A stretch of 64,000 nucleotides of DNA from Pseudonocardia endophytica (lineage in GTDB: Bacteria > Actinomycetota > Actinomycetes > Mycobacteriales > Pseudonocardiaceae): contig NZ_SMFZ01000001.1 of NCBI RefSeq assembly GCF_004339565.1, positions 1,984,001-2,048,000 on the forward strand, read 5' to 3'. The position numbers and the translations under genes are program-made. Positions within the stretch are counted from its first letter, which is position 1. Each line of letters begins with the position of its first letter. A model generated the notes under the pieces. It was given only the letters and a program-made list of their open reading frames with translations. It did not search any database and was not told where the DNA came from. Below, piece after piece: positions 40,024-48,812 of the stretch.

Positions 40024-43000
40024 GTGGACGAGAACCGCCCTCGCGGGCACGGCCGACGGTCGGCGCGCCCGCCCGACCGGCCGGACGACCGGTCGCCCCG
40101 CTCCGGCGGCGACGAGGAGGACGACCAGCCCGCCCCGACCGGCAGACATGGCGCGCGGCCCGGCTCGGGGGCGCGCGACGACCCGCGTCGCACCCCTCCG
40201 CGCCCGGACGGCACACCCGGTCGTCCGCCGTCGCGTGCCGACACCCCGGGCAACCCGTCCGATCAGCAGGCCGACGCCGGGCACTGGCCGCGCCGTCGGG
40301 AGCGGCTGGCCGCCGAGGAGGCGGCCCGCTCCGACCGCCCGGCGACCGGGTGGACACGCTCCGGCACCCGGCACAGCGACAGCAGGCCGACCGACATCCG
40401 TTCCGTACGCCGAGGTTCGACGACGGAGCGTCCCCCGGCCGACCAGGACGGTCCCGTTCCCGGCGGTGCCGGACCGGGTGGTCCCGGACCGCAGGGTCCG
40501 CCGGCGGGGGGACCGCCCCCCGGTCGCCAGGGCCCACCCGCACCACCTCCCGGCCCTCCGACGCCGCCTCCGGGTCCGCCGGCGTCGCACCCCGGTCCGC
40601 CGACACCGCCTCCCGGTCCGCCCATGCCCCCGCCCGGTGGCCCGTCGTCCGCCGACCCGGCACCGGGTGCCGACCGGCGTCCACCCGGCGGTGGGCCGTC
40701 GCGTCCCGGTTCCGGTCCGGCGCCGTCCAGTGGGACTCCGAACGGCGGCACACCCGCCGGCCGCGGTCCCGGCGGCCCGGGCCCCAGCGGTCCCGGCCCG
40801 GGTGGTCCCGGCTCCGGTGGCCCAGCGCCGTCCGGCCCGCCTCCGGGTGCTGCGGCACCGGGCGGCCCGACACCGTCCGCCCAGGGTGCTCCCCCGCACG
40901 CTCCTTCTCGCGGCGACGGCCCGGCACCGTCGGGTGGCCCGCAGGCGGCTCCCCCGCCCGCCGCTCCGGCGCGGGGCGCTCCCCCGCACGCTCCTGCTCC
41001 CGGCGGCGACGGCCCGGCACCGGGCGCTCCCGGCCGGCGCGGCCCCGCGGACGGCGGTCCGAGACAGGGCGGGCCGGGGCGGAGCGCCGGCCCGGCGACC
41101 GGCGGCCCGAACAGCGGCCGCGGCCCGGCAGGTGGCGGAGGCCCGGCCAACGGTGGTGGACCGCCGGGCGGCGGTGGTCCGGCGCCGGGCGGTCCTCCCC
41201 CCGGCACCTCGGAGCATGCCGCACCGGGCACCCCGTCCCGCGGCACCGACGGCCCGCCGCGCCGGCGCGAGCCGGTCCGCGCAGGGGCGGATCGGACAGG
41301 GGCGGATCGGACAGGGGCGGGCCGGGCGACGGCCGACGCGGGCGGACCACCGAGCCGACGCCCGGACACCGCCGCCGTGCACCGGCGCCGTCAGGCCGAG
41401 GACAGCGAGGCCGACTCACCCGAGCGCGACCGCGCCGCCCGGCTGAGCGGCGAGATCCCGATCGTGCCGCGTGGCCGGGAGGCAGCGTCACCGACGCGCG
41501 CCACCGTCCGGCCGATCGAGTCGACGACCGTCCGCACCACCCGTCGTCCCGGCACGTCGCAGGGCGACCGCGGGGGCGAGCCCGGAAGCGCGCGGAGCAG
41601 GTCGCGTTCCACCGCGCGCACGGGGACGGCCGCGGCGGGCAGCGCTGCCGCGGCGGGCGCCGAGTCGCCCACGCGCGCCACCCGGCCGCCGCAGCGCCCT
41701 CCGCGCTCACCACGACCCGGGGACGCGGCCCGCGCGGGCGCGACGGCCGCCCCGTCGAAGGCTGCCGCGCAGAAGTCGAAGAACGCCGAGAAGCGCCGGA
41801 CACCGGACACCGCTCGTCGCACCCTGCGTGCCGCGATCGGACTCACCGCGGCCTCCACCGCACTCCCCGGCACCGGCCACCTGGCCATGAAGCGGCGCCG
41901 CACCGGTGGGCTGATCCTCGGGACGCTCGCGCTGATCGTCGTGACGATCGCGGTGCTGGTGCTGGTCCTGCGCCGGTCGACGCTGCTCACGAACCTGCTG
42001 TCGCCGACGGCGCTGACCGTCATCGCGATCGCGCTGATCGTCGCGGGCGTCGCCTGGATCGCGGTCATCGCGCGGACGTACGCGCTCGCCCGACCACGGG
42101 ACATGGTGCTGGGCAAGAAGGTGTTCGGCACCGGTATGGCGGCCGTGCTGTGCCTGGTCATCGCCGTGCCGTTCGGGTACGGCGTCGATCTCCTGAACTC
42201 CCAGCGCGGGCTGCTCGAGTCGTTGTTCAAGGGCGGCGGGACGGACGCCGCCGAAGCGCTCGGCAAGCCGCGGCTGAACGTGCTCCTGCTCGGCAGCGAC
42301 GCCGGACCGGACCGGACCGGTACGCGCACCGACTCGATGATGCTGGCCAGCATCGACACCCAGACCGGCCGGACGACCCTGTTCAGCCTCCCCCGCAACA
42401 TCCAGCGCGCCCAGTTCCCGCCCGGCTCTCCGATGGCGGAGAAGTTCCCGGACGGCTTCCACGACCCGTCGCAGCCGCTGTCCGGCGACTACCTGCTCAA
42501 CGCCGTCTACGCCTACGGCGAGACGAACCCGCAGGAGGCTCCCGCGGGCCCGACGCCCTTCAAGGGCGTGAACCTGCTCCAGTCGACGATCTCGTACATG
42601 ACCGGTCTGCCGATCGACTACTACCTCGAGGTCAACATGGCCGGGTTCTCGTCGATGATCGACGCGGTCGGCGGCGTGACGGTCAACGTCGGGTCCGAGC
42701 CGATCCCGGTCGGCGGCGTCACCGCGTTCGGCAGGCACGTCAAGCCGGACCGCTACATCCAACCCGGCGTGCAGACCCTCAACGGCGAGGACGCGCTGTG
42801 GTTCGCGCGCTCGCGTCGTGACGGCACGGACTACCAGCGCATGGGCCGGCAGCGCTGCCTCATCCAGGCCGTGATCAACGAGAAGAGCTCGTTCGACATC
42901 CTCGCCCGGTTCCAGCAGATCGCCGCGGCGACGAAGGACACCGTCTACACGGACATGCCGCAGCAGGTCCTGCCGGCGCTGGCCGTGCTGGCCGACGAAG

Positions 43001-43398
43001 GCTTCAAGCTGGAGAGCGTCGCGTTCGATCCGACCCTGCCGGACCCGGACGGGCCGAACGGCACCTTCGACACGGCCGACCCGGACGTGCCGTACATGCA
43101 GGAGGTCGTGCAGAAGGCGATCGCGCCGCCGCCTCCGCTCCCGGCGGACGGTGCGGCGCCCGCGCCGAGCACGTCGGCCTCGCCGTCCGCGACACCGTCC
43201 TCCGGACCGAACCCGCCGCCCGCCGCGTCCGCGGCACCGCAGTCCGTCGCCGACGCGTGCGCGTCCATCTCCGGCGCCCCCGCGCCGGGCAGCGCGGGCG
43301 AACAGACCGACGGCGAGACGGCGGGCGCGTCCGCTCCGAGCAGCACACCGGCCGCCGTCGAGCCCTACGCCGCGTCCTCGCGTCGCACCGGGAACTGA
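40024..43398 (+). CDS. LytR-CpsA-Psr (LCP) family cell-wall ligase with giant N-terminal extension
   Basis: 1124 aa, GTG start with AAGGGGG upstream. Residues 1 to ~595 are low-complexity, rich in Pro, Gly and Arg, cytosolic and disordered. Three transmembrane helices follow at about 627-650, 664-684 and 704-722. The LCP domain (~750-940) has VLLLGSDAGPDRTGTRTDSM, TLFSLPRNIQRAQFPPGSPM and WFARSRRDGTDYQRMGRQRC, including the conserved Asp and Arg residues that bind the polyprenyl pyrophosphate. The C-terminal ~110 residues are a Pro/Ser/Ala linker. LCP enzymes attach teichoic-acid-like or arabinogalactan polymers to peptidoglycan. Usual length is 300-550 aa; the head is exceptional. Several other frames are open across the head only because of composition. 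Confidence 0.93.
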   Translation: MDENRPRGHGRRSARPPDRPDDRSPRSGGDEEDDQPAPTGRHGARPGSGARDDPRRTPPRPDGTPGRPPSRADTPGNPSDQQADAGHWPRRRERLAAEEAARSDRPATGWTRSGTRHSDSRPTDIRSVRRGSTTERPPADQDGPVPGGAGPGGPGPQGPPAGGPPPGRQGPPAPPPGPPTPPPGPPASHPGPPTPPPGPPMPPPGGPSSADPAPGADRRPPGGGPSRPGSGPAPSSGTPNGGTPAGRGPGGPGPSGPGPGGPGSGGPAPSGPPPGAAAPGGPTPSAQGAPPHAPSRGDGPAPSGGPQAAPPPAAPARGAPPHAPAPGGDGPAPGAPGRRGPADGGPRQGGPGRSAGPATGGPNSGRGPAGGGGPANGGGPPGGGGPAPGGPPPGTSEHAAPGTPSRGTDGPPRRREPVRAGADRTGADRTGAGRATADAGGPPSRRPDTAAVHRRRQAEDSEADSPERDRAARLSGEIPIVPRGREAASPTRATVRPIESTTVRTTRRPGTSQGDRGGEPGSARSRSRSTARTGTAAAGSAAAAGAESPTRATRPPQRPPRSPRPGDAARAGATAAPSKAAAQKSKNAEKRRTPDTARRTLRAAIGLTAASTALPGTGHLAMKRRRTGGLILGTLALIVVTIAVLVLVLRRSTLLTNLLSPTALTVIAIALIVAGVAWIAVIARTYALARPRDMVLGKKVFGTGMAAVLCLVIAVPFGYGVDLLNSQRGLLESLFKGGGTDAAEALGKPRLNVLLLGSDAGPDRTGTRTDSMMLASIDTQTGRTTLFSLPRNIQRAQFPPGSPMAEKFPDGFHDPSQPLSGDYLLNAVYAYGETNPQEAPAGPTPFKGVNLLQSTISYMTGLPIDYYLEVNMAGFSSMIDAVGGVTVNVGSEPIPVGGVTAFGRHVKPDRYIQPGVQTLNGEDALWFARSRRDGTDYQRMGRQRCLIQAVINEKSSFDILARFQQIAAATKDTVYTDMPQQVLPALAVLADEGFKLESVAFDPTLPDPDGPNGTFDTADPDVPYMQEVVQKAIAPPPPLPADGAAPAPSTSASPSATPSSGPNPPPAASAAPQSVADACASISGAPAPGSAGEQTDGETAGASAPSSTPAAVEPYAASSRRTGN

Positions 43399-43459
43399 GC
43401 GTCGCCTGCGCCGGTGACCCCTGGTGACGGGCCGGTCGGGCGCACCCCACAATGACCCG

Positions 43460-44308
43460 ATGCGGATCACCCTCGCCCAGCTCGACTCCCGACTCGGCGA
43501 CGTCGACGCCAATGCCGACCGCGCCGAGAAGGTGATCTCGGACGCCGCCGCCGACGGGTCGGACATCGTCGTCTTCCCGGAGCTGTTCCTGTCCGGTTTC
43601 GGCGTCGGCGAGGTCGACGACGACGTGTCGATGACCCTCGACGACGAGCGCCTGCACCGGCTCGCCGACAAGACCGACAAGGGTGTGCTGCTCGCGTTCC
43701 CGGAGGCCCAGGCGCACGGGCTGCACACCTACAACAGCGCCGCCTACTTCGAGAACGGCAGGCTGGTGCACGTCCACCGCAAGCTGTACCTGCCGAACTA
43801 CTCGATCTTCGAGGAGCGCAAGCACTTCCTGCCGGGGCAGACGTCGCGGGCGTTTCCGGTGCTCGAGGGACGCCACCGCGCCGCCACCCTGATCTGCAAC
43901 GACGCGTGGCAGCCGCAGCTCGCGTTCCTGGCCACCCAGGACGGCGCGATGGTCATGCTGGTGCCGGCCGCGAGCGCCCAGAGCATGTTCCCGGAGCGCT
44001 ACGACAGCCGCGACTACTGGCGCGGGATCACCCAGTTCTTCGGCCGGATGTACCAGCTCTACGTCGTGTTCGTGAACCGCGTCGGCGAGGAGGGCAAGCT
44101 GCGGTTCTGGGGCGGCAGCCACGTCGTCGACCCGTGGGGCGACGTCGTCGCCGAGTGCGTCGAGCACGACGAGCACGTGCTGAACGTGGACATCGACATC
44201 AACCAGGTCCGCCGCCGTCGTCGGGACATCCCGCTGGTCCGCGAGGCCCGGCTCGGCCTGATCCGGCGCGAGGTCGACCGGCTGCTCGACGAGGGTGGCG
44301 ACCTGTAG
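43460..44308 (+). CDS. Carbon-nitrogen hydrolase (nitrilase superfamily)
   Basis: 282 aa. The Glu-Lys-Cys triad is visible: IVVFPELFLSGF (Glu), VHRKLYLPNY (Lys) and TLICNDAWQPQLA (Cys near residue 147). The fold MRITLAQLDSRLGDVDANAD at the start and SHVVDPWGDVVAECVEHDEH near the end are typical. Likely an amidase or N-carbamoyl hydrolase; subgroup resembles predicted amidohydrolases beside NAD or arginine metabolism, but no neighbour decides. ATG 43460 is used; the ATG at 43452 is out of frame. Cytosolic. The C-terminus has an RRRRRD run. Confidence 0.93.
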   Translation: MRITLAQLDSRLGDVDANADRAEKVISDAAADGSDIVVFPELFLSGFGVGEVDDDVSMTLDDERLHRLADKTDKGVLLAFPEAQAHGLHTYNSAAYFENGRLVHVHRKLYLPNYSIFEERKHFLPGQTSRAFPVLEGRHRAATLICNDAWQPQLAFLATQDGAMVMLVPAASAQSMFPERYDSRDYWRGITQFFGRMYQLYVVFVNRVGEEGKLRFWGGSHVVDPWGDVVAECVEHDEHVLNVDIDINQVRRRRRDIPLVREARLGLIRREVDRLLDEGGDL

Positions 44309-44359
44309 CGGGGACCTGTGAGAAACCGGACGATCCCGGCGGATCTCCGCTCCCGATTG

Positions 44360-44378
44360 CTAGGTTAGGGTTACCTGA
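44360..44378 (+). promoter_or_regulatory. IdeR/DtxR iron box
   Basis: CTAGGTTAGGGTTACCTGA matches the actinobacterial iron-box consensus TTAGGTTAGGCTAACCTAA at 15 of 19 positions. It lies 17 bases before the ATG of the PNPOx-family gene. TAGGTT inside the site also fits a -10 box, so the repressor would block initiation when iron is plentiful. A GGAGGGG ribosome site follows. Confidence 0.7.
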
Positions 44379-44395
44379 CGCAGTCGGAGGGGTGG

Positions 44396-44974
44396 ATGGA
44401 CGTCCGGACCGATCACGTCGTGCGCACGCAGGCCGAGCTGCGCGAGATCGTCGGGGACAGCCACCCGGCCGTGTGGCTGAAGGAGGCGCCCCGGGTCGAC
44501 GACGTCGCGGCCGCGTTCGTCGCGGCCTCACCGCTGGTGTTCGTCGGCACGTCGGGGCCGGACGGTGCCGTCACCGTGACACCGCGCGGCGGGGAGCCGG
44601 GTTCCGTGCGGGTACTCGACGACGGCCGGCGGCTGGCTCTCGCCGAGCGTCCCGGCAACCGCCGGGTGGACACGCTGCGCAACGTGCTGGAGAACCCGGC
44701 GGTCGGGCTGGCGTTCTGCGTGCCGACGGTGCTGCACGTGCTCCGGGTGCACGGCACGGCCCGTATCGTCACCGACCCGGACGTCCTCGGGCTGTGGGAC
44801 GACCCGCCGCCGCTCGCACTCGTCGTCGACGTCGACGACACCTACGTGCACTGCGGGCGCGCGCTGAAGATGTCCGGTGTCTGGGAGCCCGACGGCTGGG
44901 GGAACGCCGACGGCGTGCCGGGGCTCAAGCGGATGGCGGACGCCGCCAGGGCCACCCGCCCGGACGCGGGCTGA
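44396..44974 (+). CDS. Pyridoxamine-phosphate-oxidase-fold (PNPOx/FMN-binding split barrel) protein
   Basis: 192 aa. FMN-binding split-barrel pattern: AFVAASPLVFVGTSGPDGAV, TVTPRGGEPGSVRVLDD, RLALAERPGNRRVDTLRNVL and VGLAFCVPTVLHVLRVHGTA, with ALVVDVDDTYVHCGRALKMS near the end (CGRALKRS-type signature of a large flavin/heme-reductase subgroup). Iron-box control suggests a role in iron acquisition, such as siderophore or heme reduction; HugZ-type heme oxygenases share this fold, but that is inference. ATG follows a GGAGGGG. The convergent asparagine synthetase begins 16 bases beyond its stop. Confidence 0.85.
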   Translation: MDVRTDHVVRTQAELREIVGDSHPAVWLKEAPRVDDVAAAFVAASPLVFVGTSGPDGAVTVTPRGGEPGSVRVLDDGRRLALAERPGNRRVDTLRNVLENPAVGLAFCVPTVLHVLRVHGTARIVTDPDVLGLWDDPPPLALVVDVDDTYVHCGRALKMSGVWEPDGWGNADGVPGLKRMADAARATRPDAG

Positions 44975-44990
44975 ACCGCGCCGAGCGGCC

Positions 44991-46577
44991 TCAGGCCGTC
45001 GCGAACGCTCCGAGCACCTCGTCCGGGCGGATGCCCGCGAAGTGCCGCTGCCAGATCGAGTAGTAGAGGATCTCCTCGTCGCTGCGCAGCGCCCAGCTGT
45101 GCTCCGGGCTCCGCGGCACGTCGCGGGTGTCCGCCTCGGCGGCCTTCTCCTCGGCCAGCGCGGCCAGCACTGTCCCGGCGCCGGACCCGTCGCCGAACTG
45201 CTCCTTGCCGCGCCAGAGCAGCTCATCGGGCAGCCAGCCGTCGAACGCCTCGCGCAGGATCGCCTTCTCCGGGCGCCCGTCCGGGCGCTGCTTCCACTCC
45301 GGTGGCAGCGCCAGCGCCGTGCGGATCAGCGCGGAGTCCAGGAACGGCTCGCGGGCCTCCAGGCCGTAGTACATCGTCGTGCGGTCGCAGCGCTGCAGGT
45401 TCAGGTGGTGCAGCTGCTCCAGCGAGCGGACCAGCTCGGCGTGCAGCGCGTCCGGGTCGGCGTACTCCTCGCCGTGGATGTACTCGTAGCCGGCGAACAG
45501 CTCGTCGGCGCCCTCGCCGGTGAGCACGACCTTGACCTTCTTCGACGCCTCCTCGGCCAGCAGCAGGTTCGGCACCGCGCTGCGCACCAGTGCCGGGTCG
45601 TAGTGCTCGATCACCTCGACGGCGTGGTCCAGCGCCCCGCGTAGGTCCTCGGCCGTCACGACGATCTCGTGGTGGTCCGAGCCGATGTGCGCGGCCACCT
45701 TGCGCGCGGCGATCAGGTCGCCCGAGTCCTCGGTGCCGACGGCGAACGTCGGCAGGACCTCGCCCTTGGACCGGGCGTGCTCGGCGGCGATGGCGGCGAC
45801 CAGCGCCGAGTCCAGACCGCCGGACAGGAACACGCCGACGCCGACGTCCGACATCATCCGCCGCTTCACGGCGGCGACCACCGCATCGCGGACGTCGGTG
45901 AGCACGGAGTCGTCCCAGGTCGGACGGTCCGCGCGGCGGGCGGGGCGCACCTCTACCGGGACCGCGTCGGCGTACCGGACCAGGCCGGACGACGGGCTCC
46001 ACAGGCATCCGGGCGGGAACGACTCGACGTGCGGACGGTCGGCGTCGTCGAACGCGCGCAGCTCGCTGGCGAACAGCACCGTCGCGTCCGGGTCGGGCGA
46101 GGTGTACGGGACGGAGTCGTCGTCGACGTCGTAGGGCGGGATCCAGTACAGCGGCTTGACGCCGACCGGGTCGCGCGCGACGAGCCCGCTCGAGTCGGTG
46201 CGGGCCATCGCGACGGCGAACATCCCGTTCAGCGACCCGACGGCGATCTGGCCGTCGCGCATCACGGCGTGCAGCGCGGCCTCGGTGTCCGACTTGGTGC
46301 GCACGGTGCCGTCCGGGAACCCGGCCGAGATCCGCTCGTGGTTGTAGATCTCGCCGTTGCCGACGATCCACGCCGTCTGCGCGGAGTCGGCCATCGGCTG
46401 GTGCCCACCACTGACGTCCATGATCGACAGCCGCTGGTGGCCGAGCCAGGCGCGGCCCACCGTCTCGGAGCCGATGTCGTCGGGCCCGCGGTGCGCGACC
46501 TTCTCCAGCATCCGGTCGAACTTTCCGGATCTCCGGTCGTTCTCGATGTCACCGAATGCCGCGACGATCCCGCACAT
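44991..46577 (-). CDS. asnB: Asparagine synthetase (glutamine-hydrolysing)
   Basis: 528 aa. Starts MCGIVAAFGD, so Cys2 is the N-terminal glutaminase nucleophile after Met removal; HRGPDDIGSE and VGNGEIYNHE complete the glutaminase site. The synthetase domain has VGVFLSGGLDSALVAAIAAE (PP-loop SGGxDS), KVVLTGEGADELFAGYEYIH and GLEAREPFLDSALI. This ATP-dependent enzyme makes Asn from Asp and Gln. The ATG at the nucleophile is chosen; the longer frame is a shadow. Homologues also occur in peptide-maturation clusters, but no precursor or protease gene is nearby, so the metabolic role is preferred. Confidence 0.95.
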   Translation of the reverse strand: MCGIVAAFGDIENDRRSGKFDRMLEKVAHRGPDDIGSETVGRAWLGHQRLSIMDVSGGHQPMADSAQTAWIVGNGEIYNHERISAGFPDGTVRTKSDTEAALHAVMRDGQIAVGSLNGMFAVAMARTDSSGLVARDPVGVKPLYWIPPYDVDDDSVPYTSPDPDATVLFASELRAFDDADRPHVESFPPGCLWSPSSGLVRYADAVPVEVRPARRADRPTWDDSVLTDVRDAVVAAVKRRMMSDVGVGVFLSGGLDSALVAAIAAEHARSKGEVLPTFAVGTEDSGDLIAARKVAAHIGSDHHEIVVTAEDLRGALDHAVEVIEHYDPALVRSAVPNLLLAEEASKKVKVVLTGEGADELFAGYEYIHGEEYADPDALHAELVRSLEQLHHLNLQRCDRTTMYYGLEAREPFLDSALIRTALALPPEWKQRPDGRPEKAILREAFDGWLPDELLWRGKEQFGDGSGAGTVLAALAEEKAAEADTRDVPRSPEHSWALRSDEEILYYSIWQRHFAGIRPDEVLGAFATA

Positions 46578-46801
46578 GACTCCACTTTCGCATGGTTCTC
46601 GGGCCCCGTCCGTCCGAATGCTGTGAGTTCGTTCATCCCGCCAGGTCGTAACGGGGTCCGACGTTTGCCCGGGCCACGGGCGGTCAATACCGTTGTGGGT
46701 CGGGCGGCATGTCCGTCGTCGAAGGAGCCGGCACCGGGCATCCTCGTACGGCACCCGCCGTGAGGTCGAGCCGCCCGTACGCGATGGAGAGGGCGGACGA
46801 C

Positions 46802-48238
46802 GTGACCGAGAACGACGACCGGCGGCAGAGCCGGCACCGGGTCGTGATCGTGGGCGGTGGCTTCGGTGGTGTGCAGGCGGCCAAGGCGCTGCGCCACGCC
46901 GACGTCGACGTCACCGTCGTCGATCGCACCAACCACCATCTGTTCCAGCCGCTGCTCTACCAGGTCGCGACCGGCATCCTGTCCCCAGGGCTGATCGCGC
47001 CCGCGCTGCGGCGGGTGCTGAAGAAGCAGCGCAACGCGCGCACACTGCTCGCCGAGGTCGGCGACATCGACCTCGAGAACAAGATCGTGCACGCGTCCGC
47101 GCCGGACGGGCAGCACGTTGCGCTGCCCTACGACACGCTGATCGTCGCCGGTGGCGCGACGCACGCCTACTTCGGGCACCCGGAGTGGGCCGAGCACGCG
47201 CCGGGCATGAAGACGATCGAGGACGCGCGCCTGCTGCGCAGCCGCATCCTGGGCGCCTACGAGCTCGCCGAGGTCGCGACGGACCCGGCCGAGCAGCGGG
47301 CGTACATGACGTTCGTCGTCGTGGGCGCGGGGCCGACCGGCGTCGAGGTGGCCGGACAGCTCTCCGAGCTCGCCCATCACGTGCTGCCCAAGGAGTACCG
47401 GACGATCGACACCCGGCAGGCGCGGATCATCCTGCTCGACGGCGCGCCCGCCGTGCTCCCGCCGTTCGCGGCACGCCTGCAGCGCTACACGAAACGCACG
47501 CTCGAGAAGAAGGGCGTCGAGATCCGGCTGGACACCATGGCCACGGACATGGACGCCGACTCGATCACGGTGAAGGGCCCGCAGGGCGAGGAGCGCATCG
47601 TCGCCCGCACGAAGGTCTGGGCGGCGGGTGTGCAGGCCTCCCCGCTGGCCGAGACGCTCGCGAAGGCGACCGGGACCGAGGTGGACGGTGCCGGACGCCT
47701 GGCCGTCGACCCGGACTGCAGCCTGCCCGGCCGCCGCGACGTCTACGCGATCGGCGACATGGTCTCGACGATCGACCACCTGCCGGGAGTCGCGCAGGTC
47801 GCCATGCAGCAGGGCACCTACGTGGGCAAGCTCGTCGCCGCGCGCGCGGCGGGTGACGACACCACGCCCGCACCGTTCCGTTACTTCGACAAGGGCTCGA
47901 TGGCCACGATCGGCGCCCGCGAGGCCGTCGCGGACGTGCGGGGCCTGAAGTTCACCGGCATCCTCGGCTACCTGCTGTGGTGCTACGTGCACGTGATGTT
48001 CCTGATCGGGTGGGGCAACCGGCTCGGCACGCTGTTCAACTGGGTCCGGTCGCTGCGCTACGCGCGGTTCCGCGGCCACCGCCTGATCAGCGTGACGGCG
48101 TCGTACGACGAGGACGTCACGGACGAGCACCACAACCTGCACGAACCGGCGGAACACCGGTCACACGTCGACCCGCGCGCACGGCCGGCGGACGGACGGG
48201 ACCGCCCGTCGCAGCAGGAGCGCAGCGCAGCGTCCTGA
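46802..48238 (+). CDS. ndh: Type II NADH:quinone dehydrogenase (NDH-2)
   Basis: 478 aa. Two Rossmann folds: VVIVGGGFGGVQAAKALRHA (FAD) and FVVVGAGPTGVEVAGQLSEL (NADH). Further blocks: HHLFQPLLYQVATGILSPGL, RRDVYAIGDMVSTIDHLPGV and VAQVAMQQGTYVGKLV. The C-terminal amphipathic segment GYLLWCYVHVMFLIGWGNRL holds the enzyme at the membrane face and contacts quinone. It oxidises NADH without pumping protons. GTG 46802 has GGAGAGGG 8 bases upstream; ATG 46784 or 46709 would lengthen it. The last 30 residues are hydrophilic. A TACCGT box precedes at about 46689. Confidence 0.93.
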   Translation: MTENDDRRQSRHRVVIVGGGFGGVQAAKALRHADVDVTVVDRTNHHLFQPLLYQVATGILSPGLIAPALRRVLKKQRNARTLLAEVGDIDLENKIVHASAPDGQHVALPYDTLIVAGGATHAYFGHPEWAEHAPGMKTIEDARLLRSRILGAYELAEVATDPAEQRAYMTFVVVGAGPTGVEVAGQLSELAHHVLPKEYRTIDTRQARIILLDGAPAVLPPFAARLQRYTKRTLEKKGVEIRLDTMATDMDADSITVKGPQGEERIVARTKVWAAGVQASPLAETLAKATGTEVDGAGRLAVDPDCSLPGRRDVYAIGDMVSTIDHLPGVAQVAMQQGTYVGKLVAARAAGDDTTPAPFRYFDKGSMATIGAREAVADVRGLKFTGILGYLLWCYVHVMFLIGWGNRLGTLFNWVRSLRYARFRGHRLISVTASYDEDVTDEHHNLHEPAEHRSHVDPRARPADGRDRPSQQERSAAS

Positions 48239-48300
48239 TTCCGGACGAATCGGGCGTTCCACCCCTCGAATCCGCACACGACACGCTGTGAACAGGGGGT

Positions 48301-48351
48301 TCTCGCAGGTCCGCAGGTCGGCTCTGCAACCCTGTACGGCGACCTGCGAGA
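48301..48351. promoter_or_regulatory. 11-bp inverted repeat in the mihF leader
   Basis: TCTCGCAGGTC pairs perfectly with GACCTGCGAGA across 29 bases, ending 47 bases before the mihF start. Could be an operator (possibly autoregulatory) or an RNA hairpin in the leader. Confidence 0.4.
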
Positions 48352-48398
48352 CGTGAGCCACCCGCACGGGTGTTCGGATCCGAGAGGAGGCGTCAGCG

Positions 48399-48710
48399 AT
48401 GGCCCTGCCCACCCTGACTCCGGAACAGCGCCAGGAGGCGCTCAAGAAGGCCGCCGCCGCGCGCACGGCCCGCAAGGAGCTCCGCGACAAGATCGCCAGC
48501 GGCGAGGAGACGATCCCCTCGGTGCTCGGCCGCGCCAAGACCGACCAGATCGTCGGCAAGACCAAGGTCGCGGACCTGCTCAAGAGCGTCCCGGGCTGGG
48601 GCCCGGCGAAGGTCTCCAAGGTGCTGGAGGAGACCGGGATCGACGCGTCCCGCCGGGCCGCTGGCCTCGGCGAGCGCCAGCGTGAGGCGCTCATCTCCGC
48701 CGTCGGCTGA
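48399..48710 (+). CDS. mihF: Integration host factor, actinobacterial type (mIHF)
   Basis: 103 aa. Matches mycobacterial/streptomycete IHF in length and sequence: ALPTLTPEQRQEALKKAAAA, ELRDKIASGEETIPSVLGRA, KTKVADLLKSVPGWGPAKVS (helix-two-turn-helix DNA-binding part) and IDASRRAAGLGERQREALIS. It is an abundant nucleoid protein that bends DNA, unrelated to the alpha/beta IHF of proteobacteria. GAGAGGAGG precedes the ATG. Followed by a very strong hairpin terminator. In other actinobacteria it is often followed by gmk; here the next gene is unrelated and on the other strand. Confidence 0.95.
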   Translation: MALPTLTPEQRQEALKKAAAARTARKELRDKIASGEETIPSVLGRAKTDQIVGKTKVADLLKSVPGWGPAKVSKVLEETGIDASRRAAGLGERQREALISAVG

Positions 48711-48724
48711 GTCCGGCGTTTCTT

Positions 48725-48771
48725 CGACGACCGCCGCACCCCTCGTGATCGAGGGAGTGCGGCGGTCGTCG
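48725..48771 (+). terminator. Strong hairpin terminator after mihF
   Basis: CGACGACCGCCGCAC pairs perfectly with GTGCGGCGGTCGTCG (15 bp), and inside CCCTCG pairs with CGAGGG around a TGAT loop with one bulged A. A short TTTC follows. It begins 14 bases after the mihF stop and would also face the 3' end of the convergent monooxygenase gene. Confidence 0.88.
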
Positions 48772-48812
48772 TTTCGGGACCCGGTGCCCGGCGCGGAGGG
48801 GACGCGCCGCCG

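Noticed and set aside
39757-42821. Long open frames on both strands over the LCP head
   Set aside because: The Pro/Gly/Arg-rich coding sequence keeps other frames open. Only the frame starting at 40024 continues into the membrane helices and LCP domain.
44991-46577. Lasso-peptide cyclase instead of asparagine synthetase
   Set aside because: The glutaminase domain with Cys2 is intact and there is no precursor, RRE or protease gene nearby.
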